Positions 27,055 to 36,199 of a stretch of 36,257 nt of DNA are shown in pieces (positions within the stretch are counted from its first letter, which is position 1; the number at the start of each line of letters is the position of its first letter). This stretch comes from Methylococcus sp. (GTDB taxonomy: Bacteria > Pseudomonadota > Gammaproteobacteria > Methylococcales > Methylococcaceae). A program made the translations under genes and the position numbers. The notes under the pieces are model-generated. The model made no database searches. It was not told the DNA's origin and saw nothing but the letters and a program-made list of their open reading frames with translations. The DNA is taken from positions 1 through 36,257 of the forward strand of contig QYQA01000072.1 of assembly GCA_007280285.1 (NCBI GenBank), in the 5' to 3' direction.

Positions 27055-27999
27055 GTGAATCAGACGTCCATCAAGGCACCGGCGATCCTTTTGATGGGTC
27101 CGACGGCCTCAGGTAAAACCTCCTTAGCGATTCGCCTTGCCCAGGAACTCGGCGGTGAAATCATCAGTGTCGACTCCGCCCTGGTCTACCGCGGCATGGA
27201 CATCGGAACCGCAAAACCAGCGCCCGACCAGCAAGGCGGCATCCCCCATCACCTGATCGATATCCTAGATCCCCTAGAAGCCTACTCCACCGGCCAATTT
27301 CATCAAGACGCTGAAGCCCTCATGGGGGCCATCAGCGATCGCGGCCGAATACCGATCCTCGCCGGCGGCACCATGCTCTATTTTCATGGCCTCAGCCAGG
27401 GTCTTGCGACCCTGCCTCCGGCCAGCCCCGCGCTCCGCGAAGCGATCACCGCCGAGGCCCAACGCCTGGGCTGGGACGCCCTCCATCGGGACCTTCAGAA
27501 CATTGACCCGGTCGCCGCCGCAAGGATCCACCCCAAGGACCCGCAAAGAATCCAACGGGCGCTTGAGGTCTTTCGTCTCACCGGCATCCCGCTGACGACG
27601 TGGATCAAAAGAACCCAGCACAAAAGCGATCGCCCCCTCATTAAGCTGGTCCTTCGTCCCGGCGACCGAGCCGCACTATATCAGCGGATTGAGGGCCGAT
27701 TTTTGGCGATGCTGGAGCAGGGACTGATTGAGGAAGTGGCCCGCCTGTTTGATCGGGGCGACCTTCATGCCGACCTCCCTGCCCTCCGCGCGGTGGGCTA
27801 TCGCCAGGTGTGGTCGTATCTCGAGGGCGCATGGTCGCGGGAAGCGATGATCGAGCGCGCATTGATCGCCACCCGGCAGTTCGCTAAACGGCAGATGACC
27901 TGGCTGCAGAAGGAAACCGAAGCCCAGGTCCTGTTCAGCGAGGAGCCTCAGCTATTGGATCGGGCATTATCGACGATTCGCGAGCAACTTGAGCTATAA
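27055..27999 (+). CDS. miaA: tRNA dimethylallyltransferase
   Basis: A 314-aa cytosolic enzyme that adds the dimethylallyl group to A37 of tRNAs reading UNN codons. The P-loop GPTASGKTSLA is at about residue 15, followed by EIISVDSALVYRGMDIGTAKP, PHHLIDILDP, ILAGGTMLYF and the C-terminal RALIATRQFAKRQMTWL. The GTG start fits the usual distance to the P-loop but has no ribosome site, so translation may be leaderless or weak. Its last 65 bp overlap the convergent gldA gene. Confidence 0.95.
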   Translation: MNQTSIKAPAILLMGPTASGKTSLAIRLAQELGGEIISVDSALVYRGMDIGTAKPAPDQQGGIPHHLIDILDPLEAYSTGQFHQDAEALMGAISDRGRIPILAGGTMLYFHGLSQGLATLPPASPALREAITAEAQRLGWDALHRDLQNIDPVAAARIHPKDPQRIQRALEVFRLTGIPLTTWIKRTQHKSDRPLIKLVLRPGDRAALYQRIEGRFLAMLEQGLIEEVARLFDRGDLHADLPALRAVGYRQVWSYLEGAWSREAMIERALIATRQFAKRQMTWLQKETEAQVLFSEEPQLLDRALSTIREQLEL

Positions 28000-29119
28000 A
28001 GGCGCGGCCGAGCGCATCGGCAGCAAAGAGGGCGTCACGAAGGGCGTCCACCGTCACCACAAAGGGCTCATTATGGGCTGTTTCACCAGGCGCCAAGGCG
28101 CGTCGGGCGATGTCTTCTGCCTGCTCAGGTGACAGCGTCTCAAGGCCCAGCTCTTTGAGCGTGACCGGCAAACCCACCGCGCATGAGAACCCGAGGACCT
28201 CTTCAATCAGCGCCGCATCGCGCCCTTCAAGCACCAACTGCACCAGCGTACCAAAGGCCACTTTCTCCCCGTGCATCCGGTCATGGGTTTCAGGCGCTTG
28301 CGTCAAGCCATTGTGGACAGAGTGAGCGACTGCAAGCCCCCCCGATTCAAAGCCGAGACCCGACAACAGCGTGTTGGCCTCGACGATGCGTTCAAGGGCT
28401 GGTGTCACCAAGCCCTCCCTGGCGGCCGCAACGGCCTGCACACCGTCCTTCAGCAAAGTCTCATAACAGAGTCGGGCCAGCTGCTGTGCGGCGAGCGTAC
28501 TCAAACCGCCCACCTGGTTGCGGCGGCAGGCACGATCAGCCGCCGCTGCCTCAAAATAAGTCGCGAGGGCATCCCCCATCCCGGCGATCAGCGTTCTGAC
28601 CGGGGCCTTGGCAATCACCCGCGTGTCGACCAGCACCAGATCCGGATTGCGCCGATAAAAAAGGCACCGCTCAAACACCCCATCTGGACTGTATATCACC
28701 GACAACGCACTGCAAGGGGCATCGCTGGCCGCGGTCGTCGGGCAGCAAGCCACCGGGAGCTCGAGGGCTAAAGCCACCGCTCGGGCGGTATCGAGCACCT
28801 TGCCCCCACCGGCACCTACGAGGGTCGTCGCGCCGACCCTCAGAGCTTCGTGACGACCTCGCTCAATCTCAGCGTCTGAGCATTCCCCACCAAAATCATA
28901 GACCGCGAAAGGGATCTCAAGATCCCCAAGGGTTTTAGCCCACACATCGTCAAGATGACGGCGGGCACTTTGGCAGGCAATGATCAGAAGAGGGCCATCA
29001 AGACCCAGTTTTTTAAGCTCGCTCCCAAGCGCCCAGGTGGCGTCCCGTCCTTGAACGTATCGGGCCGGAGCACAAAAGATGGTGAGCCCCAGCGCGGCAG
29101 CAGGATCTTGGCCGCTCAC
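27935..29119 (-). CDS. gldA: GldA-type glycerol dehydrogenase (iron-containing alcohol dehydrogenase family)
   Basis: A 394-aa NAD-dependent dehydrogenase close to E. coli GldA as remembered. Cofactor motif GAGGGKVLDTARAVA and PTTAASDAPCSALSVIY are present. Metal ligands are seen in AGMGDALATYFEA (Asp), VAHSVHNGLTQ (His) and HGEKVAFGTLVQ (His). The start is GTG at 29119, six nt after the fdsD stop, so it is probably the last gene of the formate dehydrogenase operon, an unexpected place. Its 3' end overlaps miaA tail to tail by 65 bp. The substrate could be glycerol or a small hydroxyketone; in a C1 context dihydroxyacetone is worth considering (inference). Confidence 0.88.
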   Translation of the reverse strand: MSGQDPAAALGLTIFCAPARYVQGRDATWALGSELKKLGLDGPLLIIACQSARRHLDDVWAKTLGDLEIPFAVYDFGGECSDAEIERGRHEALRVGATTLVGAGGGKVLDTARAVALALELPVACCPTTAASDAPCSALSVIYSPDGVFERCLFYRRNPDLVLVDTRVIAKAPVRTLIAGMGDALATYFEAAAADRACRRNQVGGLSTLAAQQLARLCYETLLKDGVQAVAAAREGLVTPALERIVEANTLLSGLGFESGGLAVAHSVHNGLTQAPETHDRMHGEKVAFGTLVQLVLEGRDAALIEEVLGFSCAVGLPVTLKELGLETLSPEQAEDIARRALAPGETAHNEPFVVTVDALRDALFAADALGRAFIAQVARESSIMPDPIAEAPR

Positions 29120-29125
29120 AGGGCC

Positions 29126-29356
29126 TTAATCCTTCGGCGCATGATTTTTGGCGAGCTGCCCGACGGCGGCCTTGACCAGATCCGTCAGCCCCTCGCCACC
29201 GGCTTCATAATGTCGAATGATGGCGGACTGCATCCTTCGCTCCCAGAAATTCTTAAGGTGATGAGTGACCCCTGCGATCCCCTGCTCGCGATCAGGCTCT
29301 GCGGCAAAGAAATCGCCAATACTGTTGGCCATTTTGACCAGATTTTTTATATCCAT
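29126..29356 (-). CDS. fdsD: Formate dehydrogenase delta subunit FdsD
   Basis: A 76-aa protein typical of FdsD, with VKMANSIGDFFAAEPDRE, a Gly-Val-His block leading to HHLKNFWERRM, and GGEGLTDLVKAAV. FdsD is needed for a fully active FdsABG complex, probably aiding cofactor insertion. It lies 42 nt after fdhD and 6 nt before gldA. No strong ribosome site is seen; ATG at 29332 (MANSIG) is an alternative start. Confidence 0.9.
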   Translation of the reverse strand: MDIKNLVKMANSIGDFFAAEPDREQGIAGVTHHLKNFWERRMQSAIIRHYEAGGEGLTDLVKAAVGQLAKNHAPKD

Positions 29357-29398
29357 GGACGGGAATGTATCAGAAAAACGTCAATGATTAGGCATTCA

Positions 29399-30241
29399 TT
29401 AGGCTACGGCGACCCCCGAGGTCGCATGCATCAGCCGCTCAGGGTGAGTATAGACGACGTGATCACGATCTCTCGCGAACCCCACTAAGGCCATGCCGGA
29501 TGCATCGGCCAGACGAATGGCAAGCCCCGTGGGCGCCGACATCGCAGCGATCAGCCCCACCCCCATCACCGCACATTTCTGGACCATTTCGTAACTGGCT
29601 CGACTGGTCACCAACACAAAGCCGGAGGAGAAATCTTCACCCCGCCGAGCCAGCGCGCCCAGCAGCTTATCAAGCGCATTGTGGCGGCCAACATCTTCAC
29701 GAACAACGAGATCCTCCCGGCCTGGAACCACCCATGCCGCGGCATGAACAGCGCCGGTCAACGTATTAAGCCGCTGGGAGGCTCCGATGGTGTGGAGCGC
29801 CCTCATCAGGGCGTCTTCAGGAACGATCAGCTGAGAGGTGACTGGGGCCGGTTTGCGGACCGCCTGGGCCAGGGTTCTGGCGCCGCAGAGGCCACAACCC
29901 GTGCGACCGGTGAGATTGCGTCCTTGTCCTTGAACCGCTTCACAGCGTGCGCTAGGAATCTTCACCCGAATCTCGATGCCGTCCGCCCGCTCGACCACAC
30001 GAATGGCCTCGACTTCACCCGAATGAGCCACGATGGACTCCGTGAGGCTGAAGCCTAAGGCAAAATCATCGAGATCAAGGGGCGTCGCTAGCATCACGAC
30101 ATGAGGCTCCCCATTGTAGAGCAGCGCCACCGGGGCCTCTTCTGCCACAGCGTCCTCAACCGTGACACCAACACCGCCCCGCCAACGCTCAACTGACCGA
30201 ACCCGATAGCCGGGCCAACCAAGCTCAGCCCCAACATCCAT
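29399..30241 (-). CDS. fdhD: Formate dehydrogenase accessory sulfurtransferase FdhD/FdsC
   Basis: A 280-aa protein that passes sulfur from a cysteine desulfurase to the Mo-bis-PGD cofactor of formate dehydrogenase. The catalytic CxxC is present in GRTGCGLCGARTL. Other family blocks are PHVVMLATPLDLDDFALGFSLTE, VREDVGRHNALDKLLG and SGFVLVTSRASYEMVQK, close together in the order expected. I chose ATG 30241, 9 nt after a GAGG; the frame could run to a TTG at 30256 that overlaps the fdsA stop. It sits between fdsA and fdsD as in known fds operons. Confidence 0.93.
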   Translation of the reverse strand: MDVGAELGWPGYRVRSVERWRGGVGVTVEDAVAEEAPVALLYNGEPHVVMLATPLDLDDFALGFSLTESIVAHSGEVEAIRVVERADGIEIRVKIPSARCEAVQGQGRNLTGRTGCGLCGARTLAQAVRKPAPVTSQLIVPEDALMRALHTIGASQRLNTLTGAVHAAAWVVPGREDLVVREDVGRHNALDKLLGALARRGEDFSSGFVLVTSRASYEMVQKCAVMGVGLIAAMSAPTGLAIRLADASGMALVGFARDRDHVVYTHPERLMHATSGVAVA

Positions 30242-30252
30242 AGGGGGCCGCC

Positions 30253-33099
30253 TCAATCAACCGCCGCGAGGCGGTGCTCCAGAAGATTCTGTTGTTCCTC
30301 ACTGAATTCACGATAGTCCTGCTGCCATTCAGAAGGACTCGTCACCTTGGTCACCTGGACCGCTGTGACTTTATACTCAGGGCAATTGGTTGCCCAGTCA
30401 GAGGTGTCCGTGGTGATGACGTTGGCTCCCGACTCAGGGAAGTGAAATGTGGTGTAAACCACCCCTGGCTGAACCCGTTCGGTCAAGGTGGCCCGCAGCA
30501 CGGTTTCTCCGGCGCGGCTCTTAATGCCGACCCAATCGCCCGCATTGATACCCCGGTCTTCAGCGTCATGGGGATGAATTTCAAGGCGATCCTCTGAATG
30601 CCAGAGCGAATTCTGGGTTCTGCGGGTCTGTGCGCCGACGTTGTACTGGGACAGGATGCGACCCGTGGTGAGGATCAGCGGGTAACGGCTGGAGGTCCGT
30701 TCTGAGGTCGGCACGTATTCCGTCAAGAGGAAGCGCCCCTTGCCGCGAACGAAAGTTCCAACGTGCATGGTCGGCGTCCCAAGGGGGGCCTCGTCATTAC
30801 ACGGCCACTGAACACTGCCAAGCTCATCGAGTTTTTTAAAGCTGACGCCAGTGAAGGTCGGCACCAACCGGGCAATCTCATCCATGATTTCCGAGGCATG
30901 CTGATAATCCATCGGATAGCCGAGGGCATTGGATAAGAGCTGGGTCACCTCCCAGTCTTCATAACCCGCCAACGGCGTCATCACCCGACGAACCGGCGAA
31001 ATACGACGTTCGGAATTGGTGAAAGTCCCGCTCTTTTCAAGGAAGGACGCGCCTGGGAGAAACACATGGGCAAACTTAGCGGTTTCATTCAGGAATAGAT
31101 CCTGAACCACCACGCACTCCATCGCTCTGAGGGCCGCATGGACATGCTGGATATCAGGATCGGACTGTGCGATGTCCTCGCCTTCACAATAAAGCCCCAT
31201 GAAGCTTCCATCCATGGCGGCACTGAACATATTCGGAATCCGCAGACCCGGTTCAGCGTCGAGCGTCACACCCCACACGGATTCAAACAAAGACCGCGTG
31301 GTGATATCCGAAACATGACGATAGCCCGGGAGCTCATGCGGGAAGGACCCCATATCACAGGAGCCTTGAACATTATTCTGGCCACGGAGGGGATTGACAC
31401 CAACCCCTTCGCGACCGACGTTCGCGGTCGCCATCGCAAGATTGGCAATACCCATCACCGCTGTGGAACCCTGACTGTGCTCGGTGACCCCAAGGCCATA
31501 GTAGATCGCCGCATTGCCGCCGGTTGCATAGAGCCTTGCCGCTTCACGAACGAGTCGGGCCTCAACACCTGTCACCGCCTCAAGGGCTTCCGGTGAATGC
31601 CGCTCATCCGCCACGAAGGTCTTCCATTTCTCGAAAGACTCCAGCTCACAGCGTTCCAGAGCAAACGCCTCATTGACCAAGCCTTCGGTGACGATCACAT
31701 GCGACAAGGCATTGATCAGCGCCACATTGGTGCCAGGACGGAGTTTGAGATGATAATCGGCCTTGACGTGCACCGACTTGACCAAATCGATCTGGCGGGG
31801 GTCAGCGACAATCAGACGAGCCCCCTCACGAATCCGGCGCTTCATCGCAGAACCAAACACGGGATGGCCATCGGTTGGATTAGCCCCGATGACAAGAATC
31901 ACATCGGTCTTCCGGATCGAGTCAAAGGTCTGGGTGCCGGCAGATTCTCCGAGGGTCTGCTTGAGGCCATACCCTGTGGGTGAGTGGCAAACCCTGGCGC
32001 AAGTATCCACATTGTTATTGCCAAAGGCGGCCCGCACCAGCTTCTGAACGACATAGGCCTCTTCATTGGTGCAACGGCTAGAGGTCAGCCCACCCACTGA
32101 ACTTCTTCCGTATTTCGCCTGAATGCGCTTGAATTCACTGGCTGCATAGTCAATCGCCTCCTCCCAGGAGACCTCCTGCCAGGGATCGGTGATCTTCTGA
32201 CGGATCATCGGCTTGGTGATGCGGTCCTGATGCGTCGCATAACCAAAAGCGAACCGGCCTTTAACGCAGGAATGACCATGATTGGCATGGCCATCCTTGT
32301 TAGGCACCATGCGAACCACTTCTGCGCCCTTCATTTCCGCTTTGAACGAGCAGCCAACACCACAGTACGCACAGGTCGTCACCACACTATGTTCCGGCTG
32401 ACCCATTTCTATCACGGACTTTTCAATCAACGTAGCCGTCGGGCAAGCCTGCACACAGGCGCCACAGGACACACACTCAGAATCCATGAACGCTTCGTTC
32501 TGACTCGGCGATACCTTCGAATCAAAGCCGCGACCATCGATGGTCAGCGCAAAGGTCCCTTGCACTTCCTCACACGCCCTGACACAGCGGGAGCAGACAA
32601 TACACTTTGAAGGGTCGAACTGGAAATAGGGATTACTGACGTCCTTTTCGGCCTTGAGATGATTCTCACCCTCATAACCGTAGCGGACTTCTCGAAGACC
32701 CACGGCACCGGCCATATCTTGGAGTTCACAATTGCCGTTCGCAGAACAGGTCAAACAATCGAGCGGGTGGTCTGAAATATAAAGCTCCATCACCCCCTTC
32801 CGAACCGCGGCGAGGCGATCATTCTGGGTGCACACCTTCATGCCCTCACCGACCGGCGTGGTACACGAGGCCGGAAGGCCGCGGGCACCCTCGACCTGGA
32901 CCAAACAGAGCCGGCAGGAACCAAAAGGATCCAGACTGTCAGTGGCACACAGTTTAGGTATTTGAATACCGGCTGTGGCAGCCGCTCTAAGGATGGATGT
33001 CCCTTCCGGAACAGTCACCTTGAATCCATCGATCTCGAGGGAAACCGTTTGGTTGGAATCGCTGACGGGCGTTCCATAATCACAATCACGTACAGCCAT
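30253..33099 (-). CDS. fdsA: NAD-linked formate dehydrogenase, molybdenum alpha subunit
   Basis: A 948-aa catalytic subunit that oxidises formate to CO2. The N-terminal [2Fe-2S] domain has Cys51, 62, 65 and 79 (CATDSLDPFGSCRLC). NADH-dehydrogenase-like Fe-S motifs follow (CSRCVRACEEV, CVSCGACVQACPTATL), then CAYCGVGCSFKAE and the molybdopterin domains. The active-site pair is Cys371-His372 in CARVCHSPTGYGL, so this is the Cys, not selenocysteine, form. The C-terminal pterin-binding domain ends near VITTDTSDWATNCPEYKVTAV. The start at 33099 has GGAGG at good spacing; the frame continues about 60 codons upstream into fdsB without support. Confidence 0.96.
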   Translation of the reverse strand: MAVRDCDYGTPVSDSNQTVSLEIDGFKVTVPEGTSILRAAATAGIQIPKLCATDSLDPFGSCRLCLVQVEGARGLPASCTTPVGEGMKVCTQNDRLAAVRKGVMELYISDHPLDCLTCSANGNCELQDMAGAVGLREVRYGYEGENHLKAEKDVSNPYFQFDPSKCIVCSRCVRACEEVQGTFALTIDGRGFDSKVSPSQNEAFMDSECVSCGACVQACPTATLIEKSVIEMGQPEHSVVTTCAYCGVGCSFKAEMKGAEVVRMVPNKDGHANHGHSCVKGRFAFGYATHQDRITKPMIRQKITDPWQEVSWEEAIDYAASEFKRIQAKYGRSSVGGLTSSRCTNEEAYVVQKLVRAAFGNNNVDTCARVCHSPTGYGLKQTLGESAGTQTFDSIRKTDVILVIGANPTDGHPVFGSAMKRRIREGARLIVADPRQIDLVKSVHVKADYHLKLRPGTNVALINALSHVIVTEGLVNEAFALERCELESFEKWKTFVADERHSPEALEAVTGVEARLVREAARLYATGGNAAIYYGLGVTEHSQGSTAVMGIANLAMATANVGREGVGVNPLRGQNNVQGSCDMGSFPHELPGYRHVSDITTRSLFESVWGVTLDAEPGLRIPNMFSAAMDGSFMGLYCEGEDIAQSDPDIQHVHAALRAMECVVVQDLFLNETAKFAHVFLPGASFLEKSGTFTNSERRISPVRRVMTPLAGYEDWEVTQLLSNALGYPMDYQHASEIMDEIARLVPTFTGVSFKKLDELGSVQWPCNDEAPLGTPTMHVGTFVRGKGRFLLTEYVPTSERTSSRYPLILTTGRILSQYNVGAQTRRTQNSLWHSEDRLEIHPHDAEDRGINAGDWVGIKSRAGETVLRATLTERVQPGVVYTTFHFPESGANVITTDTSDWATNCPEYKVTAVQVTKVTSPSEWQQDYREFSEEQQNLLEHRLAAVD

Positions 33100-33188
33100 T
33101 GTTATGCCTCCACAATTCAGCATGTCCACATCCGGGGCGACCATCGGCGACTTTGGGTTGCGCCACTCTCTGGCCCCCGGTTCGCCGC

Positions 33189-34730
33189 TTATTGAGCGGA
33201 TGTCACCCCAAAATCTTCTGGAAAATGATTCAAGGCACTGAGAACGGGATAAGGGGTCATCCCGCCCAGCGCACAAAGGGAACTCGCCAGCATCGTATCA
33301 CTGAGATCTCGCAGCAGCGCGACCTGCCGCTCCGTCTCTTCACCGGCTCTGATCTTGTCAATAATCTCGACACCGCGGGTCGACCCGATACGGCAGGGCG
33401 TACACTTGCCGCAAGATTCGATGGCACAGAATTCCATGCCATATCGCGCCATCTTCGACATATCAACGGTCTCATCGAAAGCGACCACGCCGCCATGCCC
33501 CAAGACAGCCCAAAGCGCAGTAAAGGCTTCGTAATCAAGCGGCGTATCAAATTGTGATTCGGGCAGATAAGCCCCGAGCGGCCCGCCGACCTGAACGGCC
33601 TTAATCGGTCGACCACTTTGTGATCCACCGCCAAAGTCATAGAGGATTTCACGGAGCGTGACACCAAAGGCCCGCTCGACGAGACCGGGTTGCTTGAGGT
33701 TACCGGCCAGCTGGATCGGTAACGTGCCGCGGGAACGCCCCATACCATAATCTTTATAGAAGGCCGCGCCCTTGTCGAGAATTATGGGAACAGAAGCCAA
33801 TGAGATCACATTGTTGATCACCGTCGGCTGACCAAAAAGTCCTTCAATGGCGGGAAGCGGCGGTTTGAAACGCACCAGTCCGCGTTTCCCTTCGAGACTC
33901 TCTAAAAGCGAGGTCTCCTCACCGCAGACATAGGCACCCGCGCCAAGACGAACCTCTAAGCGAAAAGCCTTCCCAGACCCGAGGATGTTATCCCCAAGAT
34001 AGCCTTGAGCTGTCGCCGATTCAATGGCCGCATTCAGCGCCACTTCGGCATCGGGGTATTCGCAGCGAAGATAAATAAAACCGTCCGTCGCTCCAACCGC
34101 AAGCCCTGCAATCGTCATCCCTTCAATCAGAACAAAGGGATCTCCTTCCATGATCATTCGGTCGGAGAAGGTTCCAGAATCCCCTTCATCGGCATTGCAC
34201 ACGATGTACTTTTGCGCTGACGAGGTATTTAAAACCGTCCGCCACTTGATTCCGGTCGGAAAGGCCGCACCGCCGCGGCCGCGAAGACCTGACTCGGTCA
34301 CCTCTTCCACCATGGCGGCAGGTGCCATTGTCAGCGCCCGCTTCAGGCCTCGATAGCCGTCATGCGCGAGATAATCGTCAAGACTGACAGGGTCGGTGAT
34401 CCCCACCCGGGCAAAGGTGAGGCGCTCCTGGCGCTTGAGATATGGGATCTCCTCGGTCAACCCCAACGCCAAGGGGTGGGCACCCCCGTTGTGAAATCCG
34501 GCCTCAAATAATCGAGGAACATCGGCGATCGTCACCGGACCATAGGCGATGCGCCCCTGAGGCGTCGCGACCTCGACCAGTGGTTCCAGCCAATAAAGCC
34601 CTCTCGAGCCATTTCGGATCAGCTCAATGGCCACCTGTCGCTTCTCCGCCTCGGCTTGAATCGCCAGAGCCACTTCCTCGGCGCCAAGCCCAAGGGCACT
34701 GGAGTCACGCGGAACGAAGACTTTGATCAT
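33189..34730 (-). CDS. fdsB: Formate dehydrogenase beta subunit (FMN, NAD+ site)
   Basis: A 513-aa subunit, homologous to NuoF with an N-terminal thioredoxin-like extension. It takes electrons from fdsA through a [4Fe-4S] cluster to FMN and reduces NAD+. Visible motifs: [17 protein letters not shown] (FMN), [19 protein letters not shown] (NAD/FMN loop), and the cluster Cys in [16 protein letters not shown] plus a later Cys in SSLCALGG. It overlaps fdsG by 4 nt (ATGA), and 89 nt separate it from fdsA. Confidence 0.96.
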   Translation of the reverse strand: MIKVFVPRDSSALGLGAEEVALAIQAEAEKRQVAIELIRNGSRGLYWLEPLVEVATPQGRIAYGPVTIADVPRLFEAGFHNGGAHPLALGLTEEIPYLKRQERLTFARVGITDPVSLDDYLAHDGYRGLKRALTMAPAAMVEEVTESGLRGRGGAAFPTGIKWRTVLNTSSAQKYIVCNADEGDSGTFSDRMIMEGDPFVLIEGMTIAGLAVGATDGFIYLRCEYPDAEVALNAAIESATAQGYLGDNILGSGKAFRLEVRLGAGAYVCGEETSLLESLEGKRGLVRFKPPLPAIEGLFGQPTVINNVISLASVPIILDKGAAFYKDYGMGRSRGTLPIQLAGNLKQPGLVERAFGVTLREILYDFGGGSQSGRPIKAVQVGGPLGAYLPESQFDTPLDYEAFTALWAVLGHGGVVAFDETVDMSKMARYGMEFCAIESCGKCTPCRIGSTRGVEIIDKIRAGEETERQVALLRDLSDTMLASSLCALGGMTPYPVLSALNHFPEDFGVTSAQ

Positions 34731-35263
34731 GACGCGCTCCGTGTCAAATTCATAATGTCATCAAAACGCTTAGGGCTGACCCGACCATGAACCTTTTTGT
34801 CGACCATGATGGAGGGGGAGCACGCACAATTCCCAAGACAGTACACCGGCTCAAGGGTAATCGCCCCGTCACGGGTATTTTCGTGATAATCAACCCCCAA
34901 GCTGGACTTGGCATAGGCTTCCAAGGCCTCAGAACCCATCGCCTGGCAAGCCTCAGCGCGGCAAATATAGACGGTATGCCGTCCGGGCGGCGTCCCTCTA
35001 AAATAATGATAGAAACTAATGACCCCATGGACCTCGGCCCTTGAGAGATTCAATTCGGTTGCGATGAGCGGCACACACTCTCCTGGAACATAACCCAAGA
35101 CCTCCTGAATCGCATGGAGAATCGGCAGCAGGGCGCCGGGTTTGGTCTTCAGTTCAGCGATGATGCCGCTGACACGTTCACTATCGAATGCTGGGTCGTT
35201 CATTTGGATTAATCTCAGAGCCACTGCCATCGGGAAATTCGCGGTCGCCGAATGGTCCGACAT
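34727..35263 (-). CDS. fdsG: Formate dehydrogenase gamma subunit ([2Fe-2S])
   Basis: A 178-aa NuoE-like subunit. Cys ligands are in [10 protein letters not shown] and [13 protein letters not shown], within the thioredoxin-fold [2Fe-2S] domain; the N-terminal helical bundle carries [16 protein letters not shown]. First gene of the operon fdsG-B-A-fdhD-fdsD-gldA. The start at 35263 has GAGG 11 nt upstream inside a hairpin loop; ATG at 35203 (MNDPAF) would give the more usual 158 aa and is possible. A TATAAT promoter lies about 45 nt upstream. Confidence 0.95.
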   Translation of the reverse strand: MSDHSATANFPMAVALRLIQMNDPAFDSERVSGIIAELKTKPGALLPILHAIQEVLGYVPGECVPLIATELNLSRAEVHGVISFYHYFRGTPPGRHTVYICRAEACQAMGSEALEAYAKSSLGVDYHENTRDGAITLEPVYCLGNCACSPSIMVDKKVHGRVSPKRFDDIMNLTRSAS

Positions 35264-35269
35264 GGTGCA

Positions 35270-35288
35270 TTTAGCCTCACATGCTAAA
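35270..35288 (-). other. Leader hairpin presenting the fdsG ribosome site
   Basis: TTTAGC-7 nt-GCTAAA forms a perfect 6-bp stem; its loop/stem edge includes the GTGAGG purine stretch nearest the fdsG start. It may modulate translation. Confidence 0.4.
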
Positions 35289-35306
35289 CCACCGCGATGG
35301 CGCGGG

Positions 35307-35335
35307 ATTATACTCTTCGCCGGCTATTCTGGAAA
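35307..35335 (-). promoter_or_regulatory. Promoter of the fds operon
   Basis: On the minus strand TTTCCA (35330-35335) and a perfect TATAAT (35307-35312) are 17 bp apart. The start of transcription would be near 35300, about 37 nt ahead of the fdsG ATG. Confidence 0.65.
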
Positions 35336-35337
35336 CC

Positions 35338-35370
35338 TTTTTAGTTGACTCTTTTACTTGGTTTTTAGTT
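35338..35370 (-). repeat. Three TTTTA(G/C)TT repeats upstream of the fds promoter
   Basis: Copies at 35339-35346, 35352-35359 and 35363-35370 (plus strand reading TTTTAGTT, TTTTACTT, TTTTAGTT) are phased by 13 and 11 bp, close to one helical turn, and end three bases from the -35 box. This layout suits an activator binding one face of the DNA. Confidence 0.5.
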
Positions 35371-35380
35371 CCAGCCAAGA

Positions 35381-35394
35381 CATCATTAATGATG
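35381..35394. promoter_or_regulatory. 14-bp perfect palindrome, possible operator
   Basis: CATCATTAATGATG equals its own reverse complement. It lies in the middle of the 223-bp gap between fdsG and the divergent DUF2959 gene, about 45 bp beyond the fds -35 box. Confidence 0.5.
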
Positions 35395-35486
35395 ATCAGG
35401 GGCCTTAGGTTTTAGGCCGGCCGCTGCATGGCCAGGGTTTACGATTACAATAGAGGATTGCTATCTTCAATGATTCTTCAGCCTTC

Positions 35487-36182
35487 ATGAGCAAACCCCG
35501 CCGTTCCCTGTCGTTTGAGTCGCTCATTGAAGCCATGGGGCGGGCCCTCTTGGCTCGTCTTCAGCGCTTCTATTTCAGGGCTTTTGAGTCTGCGGGCCAC
35601 CACAAGCGAGATATCCTGGTCACCCGGGTGGAACAGGCGAGAGACAGCCTCGAGGAAGCCAAGGTTCAGTTTCAAAACGCGCTAGACCGATTCAGTGAGC
35701 TGACACAATTTGATGGCGGCCATCTCGAGAGCGTCTATCGACAACTGAAGATCGAATACGATTACAGCCTGTCACGAGCACTGGCCGTTAAGGACCGGAT
35801 TGATGCGGTTGAAACCGTGGCACAGGCTCTCTTTAGGGAATGGCAAGAGGAACTCGAACAATACAGTAATCGCTCCTTAAGGAGCAGCAGTCGCCAGAAA
35901 ATGAAGCTGACGCAACAGCACTACGGGCAACTCATGACGGCTATGCGCCGGGCCGAGGGCAAAACCGACCCGGTGCTGAGGGTCTTCAATGACCAAGTTC
36001 TGTACCTCAAACATAACCTCAACGCCAAGGCGATTGCTTCGCTTGAACATGAACTCCACGCGATGTCGACCGGGGTCGCAGGCCTCATCGGCGCGATGGA
36101 ACGATCGATCAGCCATGCCAACTTATTTGTCGACTCTTTGAATGGCCCCCCGCAGAAGGTATTGACCTCAGACCCCCGTTAA
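35487..36182 (+). CDS. DUF2959 family coiled-coil protein
   Basis: A 231-aa protein matching DUF2959 as remembered: GHHKRDILVTRVEQARDS, the acidic helical middle with LTQFDGGHLESVYRQLKIEY, RIDAVETVAQALFREWQEELEQYSN, and VLYLKHNLNAKAIASLEHEL. It is mainly helical with heptad-like spacing and no signal peptide or membrane helix visible. The function of the family is unknown. No clear ribosome site precedes the ATG. The next gene starts 17 nt later, so they form an operon. It is divergent from the fds operon. Confidence 0.85.
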   Translation: MSKPRRSLSFESLIEAMGRALLARLQRFYFRAFESAGHHKRDILVTRVEQARDSLEEAKVQFQNALDRFSELTQFDGGHLESVYRQLKIEYDYSLSRALAVKDRIDAVETVAQALFREWQEELEQYSNRSLRSSSRQKMKLTQQHYGQLMTAMRRAEGKTDPVLRVFNDQVLYLKHNLNAKAIASLEHELHAMSTGVAGLIGAMERSISHANLFVDSLNGPPQKVLTSDPR

Positions 36183-36199
36183 CCATGGAGGGCTATTGG

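Noticed and set aside
31984-31989. Selenocysteine formate dehydrogenase
   Set aside because: The active-site codon is TGC (Cys371) next to His372, so no recoding is needed.
33099-33276. N-terminal extension of fdsA into fdsB
   Set aside because: The extra 59 codons overlap fdsB, lack homology, and a GGAGG ribosome site supports the start at 33099.
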